A DNA stretch of 64,000 nt. It comes from Strigamia acuminata (lineage: Eukaryota > Arthropoda > Chilopoda > Geophilomorpha > Linotaeniidae). The notes below the pieces were generated by a model. The model searched no databases. It saw only the letters and a list, made by a program, of their open reading frames with translations, and was not told where the DNA came from. Positions 23,901 to 47,700 of this stretch are shown here, piece after piece (the first letter of the stretch is position 1; every line of letters starts with the position of its first letter). The stretch lies in contig OX442318.1 of NCBI GenBank assembly GCA_949358305.1, positions 6,248,501 through 6,312,500 of the forward strand, given 5' to 3'. The position numbers and the translations under genes are program-made.

Positions 23901-26787
23901 TCTAGTGTTAAACTGACTAAAAAACGTTCAAAATTGGTTTAAATTGACTAAAAACGTTCAAAATTGACTAAAAAACGTTCAAAATTAGTTTAAATTAACT
24001 AAAAACGTTCAAAATTAGTTTAAATTAACTAAAAACGTTCAAAATTAGTTTAAATTAACTAAAAACGTTCAAAATTGACTAAAAAACGTTCAAAATAAGT
24101 TTAAATTGACTAAAAACGTTCAAAATTGACTAAAAAACGTTCAAAATTGACTAAAAAAACGTTCAAAATTGACTAAAAACCGTTCAAAATTGGTTTAATA
24201 ACGTCAAATTTTAAATAATAACGATAAAAATGATTAAGTAAAATCAAATTTTATGTTATAACGGTTAAAATTGACTAAATACCATCAAATGATGAACAAC
24301 AACAAGAAAAATTAAAAAGAGCGAGTAAAAATTACGGTATGCAATTTGTTGTTTGGAAAAATGGCCCTTTGAAATGGTCCGCGGTTGTAAGAAACCCAGA
24401 GTTGAAGCGTCCCGTTCTTCGATTTGGAACCGAGCAGCGGCTGACGTCTTGTGGCGAACATATATTTCGCTTTCAACTGGAAATCCTCAATGTCGGTGAT
24501 GAGTACTTCGATGTTTTGCATGTTAGTTGAGAAATCGGGGTAGCGAAGTACGCTCGACTTGCCACTCGGTTCTAAACGTTCGATGAACAACACGTTTTCG
24601 CTATCGAGGCCTTTAACACCCCTGTGAACACAAAAATGAAGATGTAATTAATTAATTATAGAAAAAAATTGAAAATTGCAAAATGCATACCAGAAAAACG
24701 ATTTGACGTGCAGTTGCATGATGGTCCATGTTTCGCCGAAATCTTCCGAGAGCCATAACTGAAACGTTGATTAAATTTACGATTAGATTGAATTAATGTT
24801 GTTGTTTTAAATAGTTGCTAGGTATCGGGTGTGCGTGTGGGATTGTTTTGTGTTTCAATTCCGTGTCTATTGTGGCTCCAATGACAATATCAAGTGAATT
24901 AGCAGATATCGTTGGGGTTAGAGGAAATAAAATATTGAACTCATTTGAGTTTGTTTGAAAGATTTGGGTAGAATTTGATTTTTTTATAGTTGGTTTTGAG
25001 TTTATTTTTGATTATTTTTGGGAGGAAATTTGATTTTTATTCAGGAATAACTGAACAATTAATTAGGGAAAAATTAAGTATTTTTATGGAAAAAATTGAG
25101 TATTTTGAGAGGAAAATTGAGTATTTTGGGAGAAAAATTGAGTATTTTAGGAGGAAAATTGAGTATTTTAGAAGGACAATCGAGTATTTTAGGAAGAAAA
25201 TTGAGTATTTTAGGAAGAAAATTGAGTATTTTAGGAGAAAAATTGAGTATTTTAGGAGGAAAATTGAGTATTTTAGGAAGAAAATTGAGTATTTTAGGAG
25301 AAAAATCGAGTATTTTTAGGGGGAAAATTGAGTATTTTAGGAAGAAAATTGAGTATTTTAGGAAGAAAATTGAGTATTTTAGGAGAAAAATTGAGTATTT
25401 TAGGAGGAAAATTGAGTATTTTAGGAAGAAAATTGAGTATTTTAGGAGAAAAATCGAGTATTTTTAGGGGGAAAATTGATTTTTAAAGAAAAAATTGATT
25501 TTTAGGGGGAAAAATTGAGTATTTTTAGGGGACAAATCGAGTATTTTTAGGGAAAAAATTGAGTATATTTAGGGAAAAAATTGAGTATATTTAGCGAAAA
25601 AATTGAGTATTTTTACGGAAAAATTAAGTACTTTTAGGAAAAAAATTGAGAATTTTTAGGAAAAATTTTGAGTATTTTAGGAAAAAAAATTGAGAATTTT
25701 TAGGGGAAAAATTGAGAATTTTTAGGGAAAAAATTGAGAATTTTTAGGAAAAAAATTGAGCAATTTTTGAGATCGTAATTGATTTTTGTTTTTCATTAAA
25801 AAGTGAGTATTTTTTCCTAAATTTATGTATCTTTGACTAAAAATAGAGTATTCTAAACCTAAAATTGAGTATTTTTGACTCAAAATAATTGTTTATCTCC
25901 ACATCCCATGCACCCAAACCCTTCCACCTAGCAACCCACCAACCCCAAACTACTTTTTTCTCCGTATCGTTTTTACTCATCGCCAGAATAACTTTCTCAT
26001 TCGTAATATGCAGCGAAACCACATCAGGAATAAACGGCAAATGCGTCCTACTAAAACTATGTCCATAATCAGTCGTCGTAAAAATATACTGATGAATCAA
26101 ATCCGTGAAAACGTACTAAAACAAAACAAGGAAACAAATAAACCACCGTCAAAACCAAAAACAACAACAAAATGACTCAAACTCACGTGACTATTATAAA
26201 CCAAGCTATTAAAAAACGTATTAATAATCGCCGACTTCCCATCCCGCAAGCTCAACAACGAGCTGCGATTCACGAACGTCTTCCCATAATCGTACGAAAA
26301 AAATATATCCGATCCATTCTGCCGTATTTTGCTGCTATCTTTCGCTAAAAACACCATAACATTGCTGCTCCGTCCTGCCCAGTGCACGTCCAATTGAAAA
26401 TGCGAATCTTTGAGCGTAAACTGAAAAATCCAAACAAATCCAAATAAATCGGCACTGAAAATGACAATTTGTATAGTTTTTAATGTCTGTTTTATTTACC
26501 ATGGATATATTGAAGCGACTTTCTTGATTTTCCGGCTTCAAACTGCGACGCAATCGCTGCGAAACCGCCGCGTTACTCATTGGGTATCGGTCTTCGGCTT
26601 TCGATAATTGCTCGTTTCTCCCATCCCCGGCTGAGTTGATCGAAATGCGGGCATTTGCGCCGTCTTGGCCGCCATCCGAATGTATTTGTAACGTGTTGGA
26701 GGGTTGACCGTACCGATGAGAGCAGAAACATTGCAAAACACTTAGCGCTACTATCGAAACAAAAAACACCTTCTCCTCGGCGGCCAT
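11971..26787 (-). CDS. SORL1: Sortilin-related receptor SorLA (VPS10, LDLR and FN3 domains)
   Basis: Twenty coding exons on the minus strand (high to low): 26787-26500, 26420-26187, 26115-25954, 24758-24691, 24621-24336, 22735-22566, 22492-22279, 21930-21745, 21664-21567, 21496-21122, 20555-20171, 19374-17691, 16207-15539, 15471-15254, 14630-14390, 14326-14075, 13602-13089, 12573-12380, 12312-12112, 12044-11971. They sum to 6513 bases, 2170 aa (human SORL1 is about 2214). In order: signal peptide (1-22), propeptide ending at RLRR (about 80), VPS10 propeller with 10CC module (to about 695), YWTD propeller (to about 1010), EGF-like module, nine LDLR class A repeats (about 1075-1500), fibronectin type III repeats (to about 2070), one membrane helix, short tail. 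The tail keeps FANSHY (retromer) and ends DDEPLVIA (GGA type). Known family role: sorting cargo between Golgi, endosome and surface. Confidence 0.96.
12636..13065. repeat. SorLA intron minisatellite, A-rich
   Basis: Irregular AAAAATGTTTA-type units of about 10-12 bases fill this intron between exons 12573 and 13089. No other feature was seen. Confidence 0.8.
13740..14045. repeat. SorLA intron minisatellite, 20-bp unit
   Basis: The unit TTTTACGTCAATTTTTGAAA (20 bases) recurs with decay at both sides. It fills most of the intron between exons 13602 and 14075. Confidence 0.85.
14675..15250. repeat. SorLA intron minisatellite, 21-bp unit with higher-order blocks
   Basis: The unit ACACGTCTTTTACATGTTTT plus one T (21 bases) is grouped into longer blocks. 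The blocks are separated by a conserved spacer (TTTAGACGTCTAAACATG, then a TAATTTAGACG element) that appears at about 14825, 14975 and 15175. The + strand frames read [11 protein letters not shown]-type strings and are not genes. Confidence 0.88.
16265..17640. repeat. SorLA intron minisatellite, 21-bp unit with a 340-bp higher-order repeat
   Basis: The main unit is ATTCAATTTTAGACATCAGA plus A (21 bases), mixed with ATTTAATTTTGTACGAAAAA units. A block of about 340 bases is duplicated (compare 16549 with 16889), with different counts of the 21-base unit in each copy. The right edge is diverged. Confidence 0.88.
19420..20155. repeat. SorLA intron minisatellite, GCTAAAAT type
   Basis: Interspersed units such as GCTAAAATCAGCTGAAAATT and TTAGCTAAAGGTGC have a basic period near 20-21 bases and composite longer blocks. 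Confidence 0.8.
20585..21095. repeat. SorLA intron minisatellite, 20-bp unit
   Basis: The exact 20-base unit GTTAAAAATGGATGAAAATC changes at about 20890 to GTTAAAAATCGATTAAAATC. Copies within each half are almost perfect, so the two variants expanded separately. A5 and A4 tracts are about 10 bases apart. Confidence 0.92.
22745..24290. repeat. SorLA intron minisatellite, 20- and 31-bp units, split by a MITE
   Basis: Two interleaved units share ACTAAAAACGTTCAAAATTG (20 bases). The longer form adds GTTTAAATTG to make 31 bases. The array is interrupted at 23265-23907 by a TTAA-flanked element and resumes in phase with the same unit. Confidence 0.9.
23265..23907. mobile_element. piggyBac-like foldback MITE
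   Basis: TTAA flanks both ends (23261-23264 and 23908-23911). Termini are CACTAGAAAGGCC and its reverse complement, close to the CCCTAGAAAG ends of piggyBac elements. The 643-base body is almost one long palindrome. Subterminal GCGGTCA/TGACCGC motifs repeat in both arms, and a near-perfect stem lies at about 23575-23740. No transposase is encoded. It lies in a tandem array, so the TTAA duplication is read directly from the interrupted host unit. Confidence 0.85.
25060..25800. repeat. SorLA intron minisatellite, 21-bp unit
   Basis: The unit AAAATTGAGTATTTTAGGAG plus G (21 bases) shows small variants (GGAAG, GGAGA). The first part is well conserved and the right edge decays. The long + strand frames (EYFRRKI type) come only from the 21-base, codon-multiple unit. 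Confidence 0.9.
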
Positions 26788-27062
26788 GATTGAAATTAAA
26801 TTAGATACTCATCGACTCATACCCGCCTGACATCAATACCAAAAACTGACATCTGGTGGCGCAATCGGAAAAGGTTACTAACACGCGCATGATGCCGTTG
26901 ATGTATCCAACAGAAAAAAAATGATAACCAAAATTATAGTAAAATATTATACACTTTTTTTACTTTAATTTTAATTTTAGGACAAAATAACTCTTTTTTT
27001 TCAGCTTAAATCCGGCCAAAATGAACAACACACACTGCGAGTAGCACAAGACGGCCATCTTT

Positions 27063-27076
27063 GTTACCTTGGTAAC
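27063..27076. promoter_or_regulatory. Perfect X-box (RFX site) upstream of the SorLA gene
   Basis: GTTACCTTGGTAAC is a perfect palindromic match to the RFX consensus GTNRCC-N-RGYAAC. It sits about 276 bases upstream of the SorLA start codon and about 340 bases beyond the 3' end of the LL5 gene, so it most likely belongs to the SorLA promoter. RFX sites mark ciliary and sensory-neuron genes in insects. Function here is inference. Confidence 0.5.
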
Positions 27077-27124
27077 CAACTTGTTATTCCATCCAAAATA
27101 CAAATTCTACTTTATAATAATAAT

Positions 27125-27416
27125 TGTCTTTATTTATTAAACAATCCATACAAAGCGTAACTACAGTGTTTGCAACACTAAACAAAGTCGAATATGAAAA
27201 TGCTATCAATAAACAAAACCACTATACGTATTTTGGCGCTTGTTTTATTTATTTCTTTTATTATAATAATCGATCATAAATGCGAGTTTTCCTTGTATAA
27301 CATGACTATATCATTAAAAATATCCCTGTAAATCGACGAAGGCACTTCATATATTCTTACAAAGTATCAAAACACAATGTAACAAACAAAATAAACCATT
27401 CAAACGAGCAAAAACC
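27125..27416 (-). other. 3' UTR of the LL5/PHLDB gene
   Basis: This stretch follows the LL5 stop codon on the minus strand. AATAAA signals on the minus strand occur near 27130 and 27240. No other gene was seen. Confidence 0.5.
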
Positions 27417-38059
<10,643 letters not shown>

Positions 38060-38372
38060 AGAAATCTGAAAGAAAAATTTAAAAAGAAAAAAAAATCTTA
38101 AATTGATTTTTAATGGGAGATGTTTTGCAATGATTTCGTTTGTTATATTCGTGTTATATAACAGGTTTTATCGGTGTTTAATTGTGATTTAAAAGCAAAC
38201 AAGTGTCGTCTTCGCGCATCATTTCCGTTCGCATTTCAATTGAGTGGAAAAATTTGTAAAATGTGATGCGGAATTTGATGCGGATTTCGATCTCGTTCGT
38301 GTTAATTATTTTGGAAAATTTCAAGTTGTTCGTTATGAATATGTAAATGAGATAAAGGAGAAATATACTCAC

Positions 38373-38600
38373 AATCTTGGGCTCGAAACTGTAGTTGCAA
38401 CTGCACCCAGTTCGCCGTCTACCATGACATCTACTGTAGCGGTGCCTGGTGGCAGAGGGATTGGAATAACGTCCGATACACATTCCAGTCGAGTTTTGTA
38501 TTCGGTAATTGTGTGCTGGGATTTGACGTAGATCAAAGATGGCCTTTGTTGTTTCGTAAATTCCAAGTTTTTGATAAATGAAACAACGAATAAAATCACT
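38373..38600 (-). other. Possible upstream exon of the LL5 gene, frame unresolved
   Basis: A strong minus-strand donor (ATT|GTGAGTAT at 38372) ends a stretch open in two frames. The more protein-like frame (QRPSLIYVKSQHTITEYKTR... PIPLPPGTATVDVMVDGELG) does not join the LL5 start exon in phase. A second frame does join in phase (through FEPKI to the Met-Ala-Ser exon). It may be a 5' UTR exon, an alternative N-terminus or a separate transcript. Confidence 0.35.
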
Positions 38601-39221
38601 GTTAAATCAAATTTATTATTTTCCCAATTTTACAAAATATTTCAAATGTTTTTATCTTCTTTAATCATAGCAAAATAATTTTTATTTTACGTTTTTCTTT
38701 TTAAAGTTAATCTCTCTTCAAACGTGCCAATTGACAAAAAATATAAAACTCAAATATGTTTTTTCCAGATCATTTTAGCTTCACATTTGCTGTTTTTAAA
38801 TCTCCCCCTTTCCCTCCCCACACTTAAAAAATAAAACGACAAAATCAACATAAACAATAATACATTGTTTTCACTTATTTTTCACAAAAAAAAACCCCAA
38901 ATATCAAAAAAAAAAAAATTTGTCAGTTTTAAAAAACGAAAAACTTCAATTTAAAACAAGAATGATACTTTTAAATCTAGATTGGAGGGTTATATATCAT
39001 TTAAAGCCAATTTTTCACACCAAAATTTAGAAACAATCTAGATTTAAAACAAACAAAAAAACAAAAAAATTTAGAATTTTCAATTTTCAATGTTTTTAAA
39101 TCCAAATTGGGCCGCAATTATTCAAAAATTCAACCGAACCAACGATCAAACCCCCAAAAAAACCGTTGGTCGAGGCAACAGACCACCACTTTCACTCAAA
39201 ACAAAACAAAAAAATAATCAA
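38601..39221. other. Intergenic AT-rich stretch without visible gene
   Basis: There are homopolymer runs and a short inverted pair (TTTTAAATCTAGATT near 38970 against AATCTAGATTTAAAAC near 39032, about 50 bases apart). Nothing else can be supported. It may be the distal 3' UTR of the Me31B gene. Confidence 0.35.
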
Positions 39222-39533
39222 TCACAAAAAAAAAAAAAAAAAAAACTTAAAAACTAAAAAATTGGTCCATATTTTCATCAACAATTCGAAGTGGTCCTTG
39301 TAATTGTTCTTCAATTTGCTCGCAAACCAATTTTCAAAGAAGGCCTTGCATAATTCTTTGTTTTTTCTATTTTTTCTCTCAATATTTTCGTGCACTTTAT
39401 CAACATATCTCCAATAAAAAAATTGAAGTCCACAAATTGATGCACTTATTTTTCCAGAGTCACTTTCTCTCTTTACACGTATAAAGAAAAAATTAAAATA
39501 TCTTCGAATATCAGCCTCTTCGTTTTCAGCCAT
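39222..39533 (-). CDS. Hypothetical small protein, 103 aa
   Basis: An intronless minus-strand frame starts at AAAATGGC (good start context) and encodes an acidic start (MAENEEADIRRYF), then a Lys/Glu/Phe-rich, probably helical chain (YWRYVDKVHENIERKNRKNK). The end is a Phe run produced by a poly(T) tract, so the true end may be earlier. The family is not recognised. It lies downstream of Me31B and could instead be part of a long 3' UTR. Confidence 0.3.
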   Translation of the reverse strand: MAENEEADIRRYFNFFFIRVKRESDSGKISASICGLQFFYWRYVDKVHENIERKNRKNKELCKAFFENWFASKLKNNYKDHFELLMKIWTNFLVFKFFFFFFL

Positions 39534-39619
39534 TTTGGTCTGCGTTTTTCGAACAAAAAAATAATAATAATATCCACTTCGTAATAAGCACTTTTTGATT
39601 TCTAACCTTATTAAGAACA

Positions 39620-40607
39620 ATGTACACTATTTACAACCAAGTTATACAAAAACCACCGATGCAGAATGCAAATTTCCACCAAAAACACTAAAAAACAAAC
39701 AAAAACAAACAATAAAACCAAACAAAAAATCAATAAAAAGGGATGTGATGATCCATTGCCTCGATTATTTACCTCAAATCCCTTTTTTTCTTTTTTAAAC
39801 CTTTAAATTTAAACATTTAAATTCGCATTCTGCATCTTCAGGTGTCCATTGTGGACGTCTTATATTCTTTTAAGGTTCAAAAATAGATTTACAAAACTAC
39901 AAAATGAATTTACCACGTTTGTTTTTAAATGTTTTTAAATGCCGCAATTAATCCTCTCATTTTTTAAAAAAAATTTACGCAAATTTTGCTTCTTTTTCAA
40001 TACTTTTTTTTGTACTTTTAAATCGAAAAATAAAACATAGAAGAAAAAAAGATCAAAAACCGAAAAAAAAATCACAAAAGGCATTTTTCCTGATTTTTTC
40101 TCCCCATTTTGTTCTTTTTCCTTTTTCTTCTCACACACAAACACACACACACGTGGTAAACCCATGGACAAATAATTAACCTACTACAACCTATGAAAAA
40201 ATCTAGCAAATCTACGTATAGTTCAACTGAATTTATAAAATTCCAGTTGAAATATCGCTATTTACATTTTTCGTGGCCAAAAAATACATTCGACCACTCG
40301 CAACAGGAGCTTTGAAGGAGGATATTGTTAATTCACAGGTATCGAGTCAGAAAAACAGTTCACTCCAAAATAAAATCGCGGTCGTCGTCAGCCGCTTGCT
40401 GGACGACTTTTGTTCACATTTGCATCGTAAAAACTTTGAAAATTATTTCCTTTTTTGTTTTTTTCGTGTTTTTTTTTTAAGAAAAACATTGTTTCTTTTG
40501 TATTGATCATAATAATAGTCAAACTTAAAATGTCATCCTCCATAGCTCGCGTTTTCTAGCTCGAAAAATATGAAAATGAAAGTGGAATGAACATGATTAA
40601 CGATAAA
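39620..40607. other. Region downstream of the Me31B gene, probably 3' UTR
   Basis: AT-rich DNA with homopolymer runs, an (AC)n tract near 40133-40155 and no convincing reading frame. Me31B transcripts are minus strand and end somewhere here. Confidence 0.35.
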
Positions 40608-43729
<3,122 letters not shown>

Positions 43730-43734
43730 TTTGG

Positions 43735-44705
43735 TTCCTTTTAATTTTTTTTACCCTCAAAACACACCTAGACCTTTTTTCACGTACCCAACTTCGGGCA
43801 TTGAGCCAAGCACCTAATTTAACTAAAATAAAAAAAACAAAAAACAAAATATTTAAATAAAAACAATTAAAAATTGAAGAAAAAAAAATTGAAACTTAGA
43901 AAAATACGAGACAATGCAAATTTCAAATAAAAGTTATATAACGACGAATACCTCTTCGAAACTTGTACAAATGGAAAAACACAAGTAAGAAACAAGATAA
44001 AACGAGATAATAGTGGCGAGGAACGTGAGGGGTTGCGCTTTAACGAGATATAGGAGAGAAAGCAGTGCGGAGTGAGAGAGAGACAAAGTCTAATATGGCG
44101 GCCGTCACTTCAAAAATAGCTCTCTCGACACGGCATTTGCAACGAAGTGTTGGGCGAGTCGGAGAGGTGAATCGAGGCAATGGGCAAGGCGGGTGAACCT
44201 ACCAACACGTACAGAAACCAAACTTGCGCTTTGGTGACTGCGAAAGCAATTAAACCGACTAAATTTTTGATGGTGAAATATAATCACTGTGATTCGTTTG
44301 ATGTGTCGTCCTGACCAGTCATCGAGGTCATTCAGACTTCTCATTGAATGCCGCGACGGCTGGTGGTGGTTTTTTATTTAAATTTTAAAGGGCGCATTAG
44401 TTATTTCCGATTTTTATCCTTGTTTTGTTTGTTTTGGTGTGGAAATTTGCATTTCGATTAAATTAAATTGTTTATTTATACTTTTAAAAAAAAATTCGTT
44501 AGTTTTTTTTCCGTTGAATTGAATTAAAAATAGAAAATTTAAAAAAACCTGGTGTTAGTTTTTTGAAATAATCGAACGTTTATTAAGTATATTTTATTTA
44601 TTAAGCAATTTTTAATATCCATTGATAAAATATTGGAAATATATTATGCATTTATTTCTATTTTGAATAAAAAATAAAAATTTTATTGTTTCTGATTTTT
44701 TTTGT
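43735..44705. other. Me31B promoter region and gelsolin 3' flank
   Basis: The part to about 44340 is the Me31B 5' region. 44345-44705 is AT-rich; a minus-strand AATAAA near 44682 probably serves gelsolin, whose stop lies at 44706. No further gene was seen. Confidence 0.5.
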
Positions 44706-47700
44706 CTATATCATAATCAATTCGTTTTGTTCGGCCACCTTTCTCTTTACGTCCTCATACGATTCCATCGACTGAGAAAAGAGAATAAAACGTGAATAAA
44801 ACGTTGCAAAAAAACGTAAAAACCAAATAAAAATGAAGTAAAAGCGCCAATACAGTCAAGGCATTGATAAAACAGTTCTCTAGGCAAGACTAGACTGAAG
44901 AAAGAATTAAAACCGGAAATAAAAGCGATTAATCGAGTAGCCATTCCCGTGCATGTCGAAGCCGCCATTTTATTTCCTTACGTTCCACGCTGCATCGTCC
45001 CAGTACTTAAAAAGCGCTTTGAAATTGGCCGGTTCGTTTCCCTGGTTTAATTTAATGATCACAGTGTTCTCCAGATTGCGATCGGACGGATCGGTTCGCA
45101 CATAATCCTTAAAAAAAAATTAAATATAACAAAAAATTAAATAAATAAATAAAAATATTAATTTCACCTCGGCCAACTTGAAAGATCTTTTCCGTTCCTC
45201 GTCATTAGCGCCGTGGCCGATCCAAATATACACTTCATCGCCACTGTCAAGAATCATGACGTCATCGCTGTCCATATCTTCTTGGCGGAAACGGACGATT
45301 TCTTCCACTTTGAATTTGCCGGACACGTCGGAGCATTGAAAGAGACGTGGAGGGAGCATCGGCGATTCGGGCTTGATGTTTTGGAATGAAAATAAATATT
45401 ATTATATAAAGAAATGTTATTATTTTTTATTTTACCATTTGGAATCCTCGTTTGTAGTCGCTTTTGCCGCCTAAAGCTTCCCAGAAGTCGTGGGTTTCTT
45501 CGCCTTCGTTCATGGTCGTCGGTGGCACGTCGGGTGAAACTAAATTACTCGCGTTTCGTCCCATTTCTCGCTCTTCTTCGCTGGACCCCTGAAATGATGC
45601 GTTTTTAAAGTGGTTTAATGGATGAAGTTCGTGCGATGAAGGCTACTCGCATCTGAAGCATAAACTCGGCACAAAAATAAATATTTTGCAAATGGAATTG
45701 GCATAATGATCCATTTATACACACAAAAATGGCTTCTCATTAGCGTAAAAAGCTTAAGAAGGCAATTTAAAGCATAAGCATGCGATTTTTCAACGAAAAT
45801 ATGCGAATTTTCAACAAAAATATGCGAATTTTCAATAAAAAATACGAATTTTCAATAAAAAATACGAATTTTCAATAAAAAATACGAATTTTCAATAAAA
45901 AATACGAATTTTCAATAAAAAATACGAATTTTCAATAAAAAATACAAATTTTCAACAAAAATATGCGAATTTTCAACAAAAATATGCGAATTTTCAACAA
46001 AAATATGCGAATTTTCAACAAAATTATGCGAATTTTCAACAAAAATATGCGAATTTTCAATAAAAAATACGAATTTTTCAATAAAAAATACGAATTTTTC
46101 AATAAAAAATACGAATTTTTCAATAAAAAATACGAATTTTTCGATAAAAAATACGAATTTTCAATAAAAAATACAAATTTTCAACAAAAATATGCGAATT
46201 TTCAAAAAAATATCCGAATTTTTAACAAAAATATGTGATTTTTAAGTATTAATTGCGATTATTAAGCATTAAATGTAATTTTTTAACATTCAATTTGATT
46301 TTTAGCATAAATGTACGAATTTTTAGGATAAATGTACGAATTTTTAGCATAAATGTACGAATTTTTAGCATAAATGTACGAATTTTTAGCATAAATGTAT
46401 AGCAATAAAATGCAAATATGCGATTTTTCATCGTAAAAATGCGATTTTTCATCGTAAAAATGCGATTTTTCATCGTAAAAATGCGATTTTTCATCGTAAA
46501 AATGCGATTTTTCATCGTAAAAATGCGATTTTTCATCGTAAAAATGCGATTTTTCATCGTAAAAATGCGATTTTTCATCGTAAAAATGCGATTTTTTATC
46601 GTAAAAATGCGATTTTTCATCGTAAAAATGCGATTTTTAATTGTAAAAATGCGATTTTTAATCGTAAAAATGCGATTTTTAATCGTAAAAATGCGATTTT
46701 TAATCGTAAAAATGCGATTTTTTATTGTAAAAATGCGATTTTTGATCAGAAAATGCGAATTTTAACCATAATAATGCGATTTTAGACAGTATAAGGACTC
46801 TTTAAGCAAAATGCCATTTTTTTAAGCATAAAAAGAATTAATTTGACGTCAGCTGCTTCAGTAGCCACACCCACGTCCAGCTAAAAAATGATACCCACTT
46901 GACCAAACCAAAGAAGACTCGAAGATGGACACTCGAGTAAAAACACATCGTCCGAATTCAGCAAAGAAGCTTTGGCCGTAATCTGAACGGCTCTGACGTC
47001 ATCTGCACACGTTCCTCGAATGTGAAACAGTTGTTTGCTATCTTTATCATAAGTGTCGTGATCGTGAATGTTGCGAAACCCGCTCGCATGACCGCCCTAA
47101 ATAAATAAAAAATAAAAAATTAGCACTTTTCGTTTTCAAAATGTAGTCTTGCGCGCAAAATACCTGGAAAATAATCAGACGGCCTCGAAATATCTTCAAG
47201 AAATGAAAAGGCTCTGCATCTTGAACGACACGAACTTGCATAGCCCTTCCGCACAAATCGCTGTCCAGTTTAACCGCCCAAATTGCCGAAGACGCCTTTT
47301 CGTCTTGAGTGCTTTTCGACCCCTAGAAAAAAATTTGTAGCATTTATCGTAGCTTTAGGATGGTAATTTTTGCACAAAAGTGCACTTTTACATGCAAAAA
47401 AGCCTTTTTTTTAAAGCAAAATGTGCACTTTTTAAGCAAAATGTGCATTTTTAAAGCAAAATTTGCATATCTTACCGTATATCTTCGGGTATAATACGAG
47501 AAATTTATTACGAATTTAGCACCTCTAATTGGGGGGGTCGTACTATACGCGCATAATCAAAAAAAAAAATTTTAACGTACGTATTACGGACGTTACGTAT
47601 TGTGTACATATTATAGACACAAAACGTACGTATTATGGACATATAATGTACATATTTCTATATATTTATGTGCTGTTATGGTTATAAAATCAACAATCTA

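Noticed and set aside
44747-44968. 73-codon minus-strand frame beginning MAASTC
   Set aside because: It lies in the last gelsolin intron; the splice junction 44982/44771 is strongly supported by phase and by the protein end.
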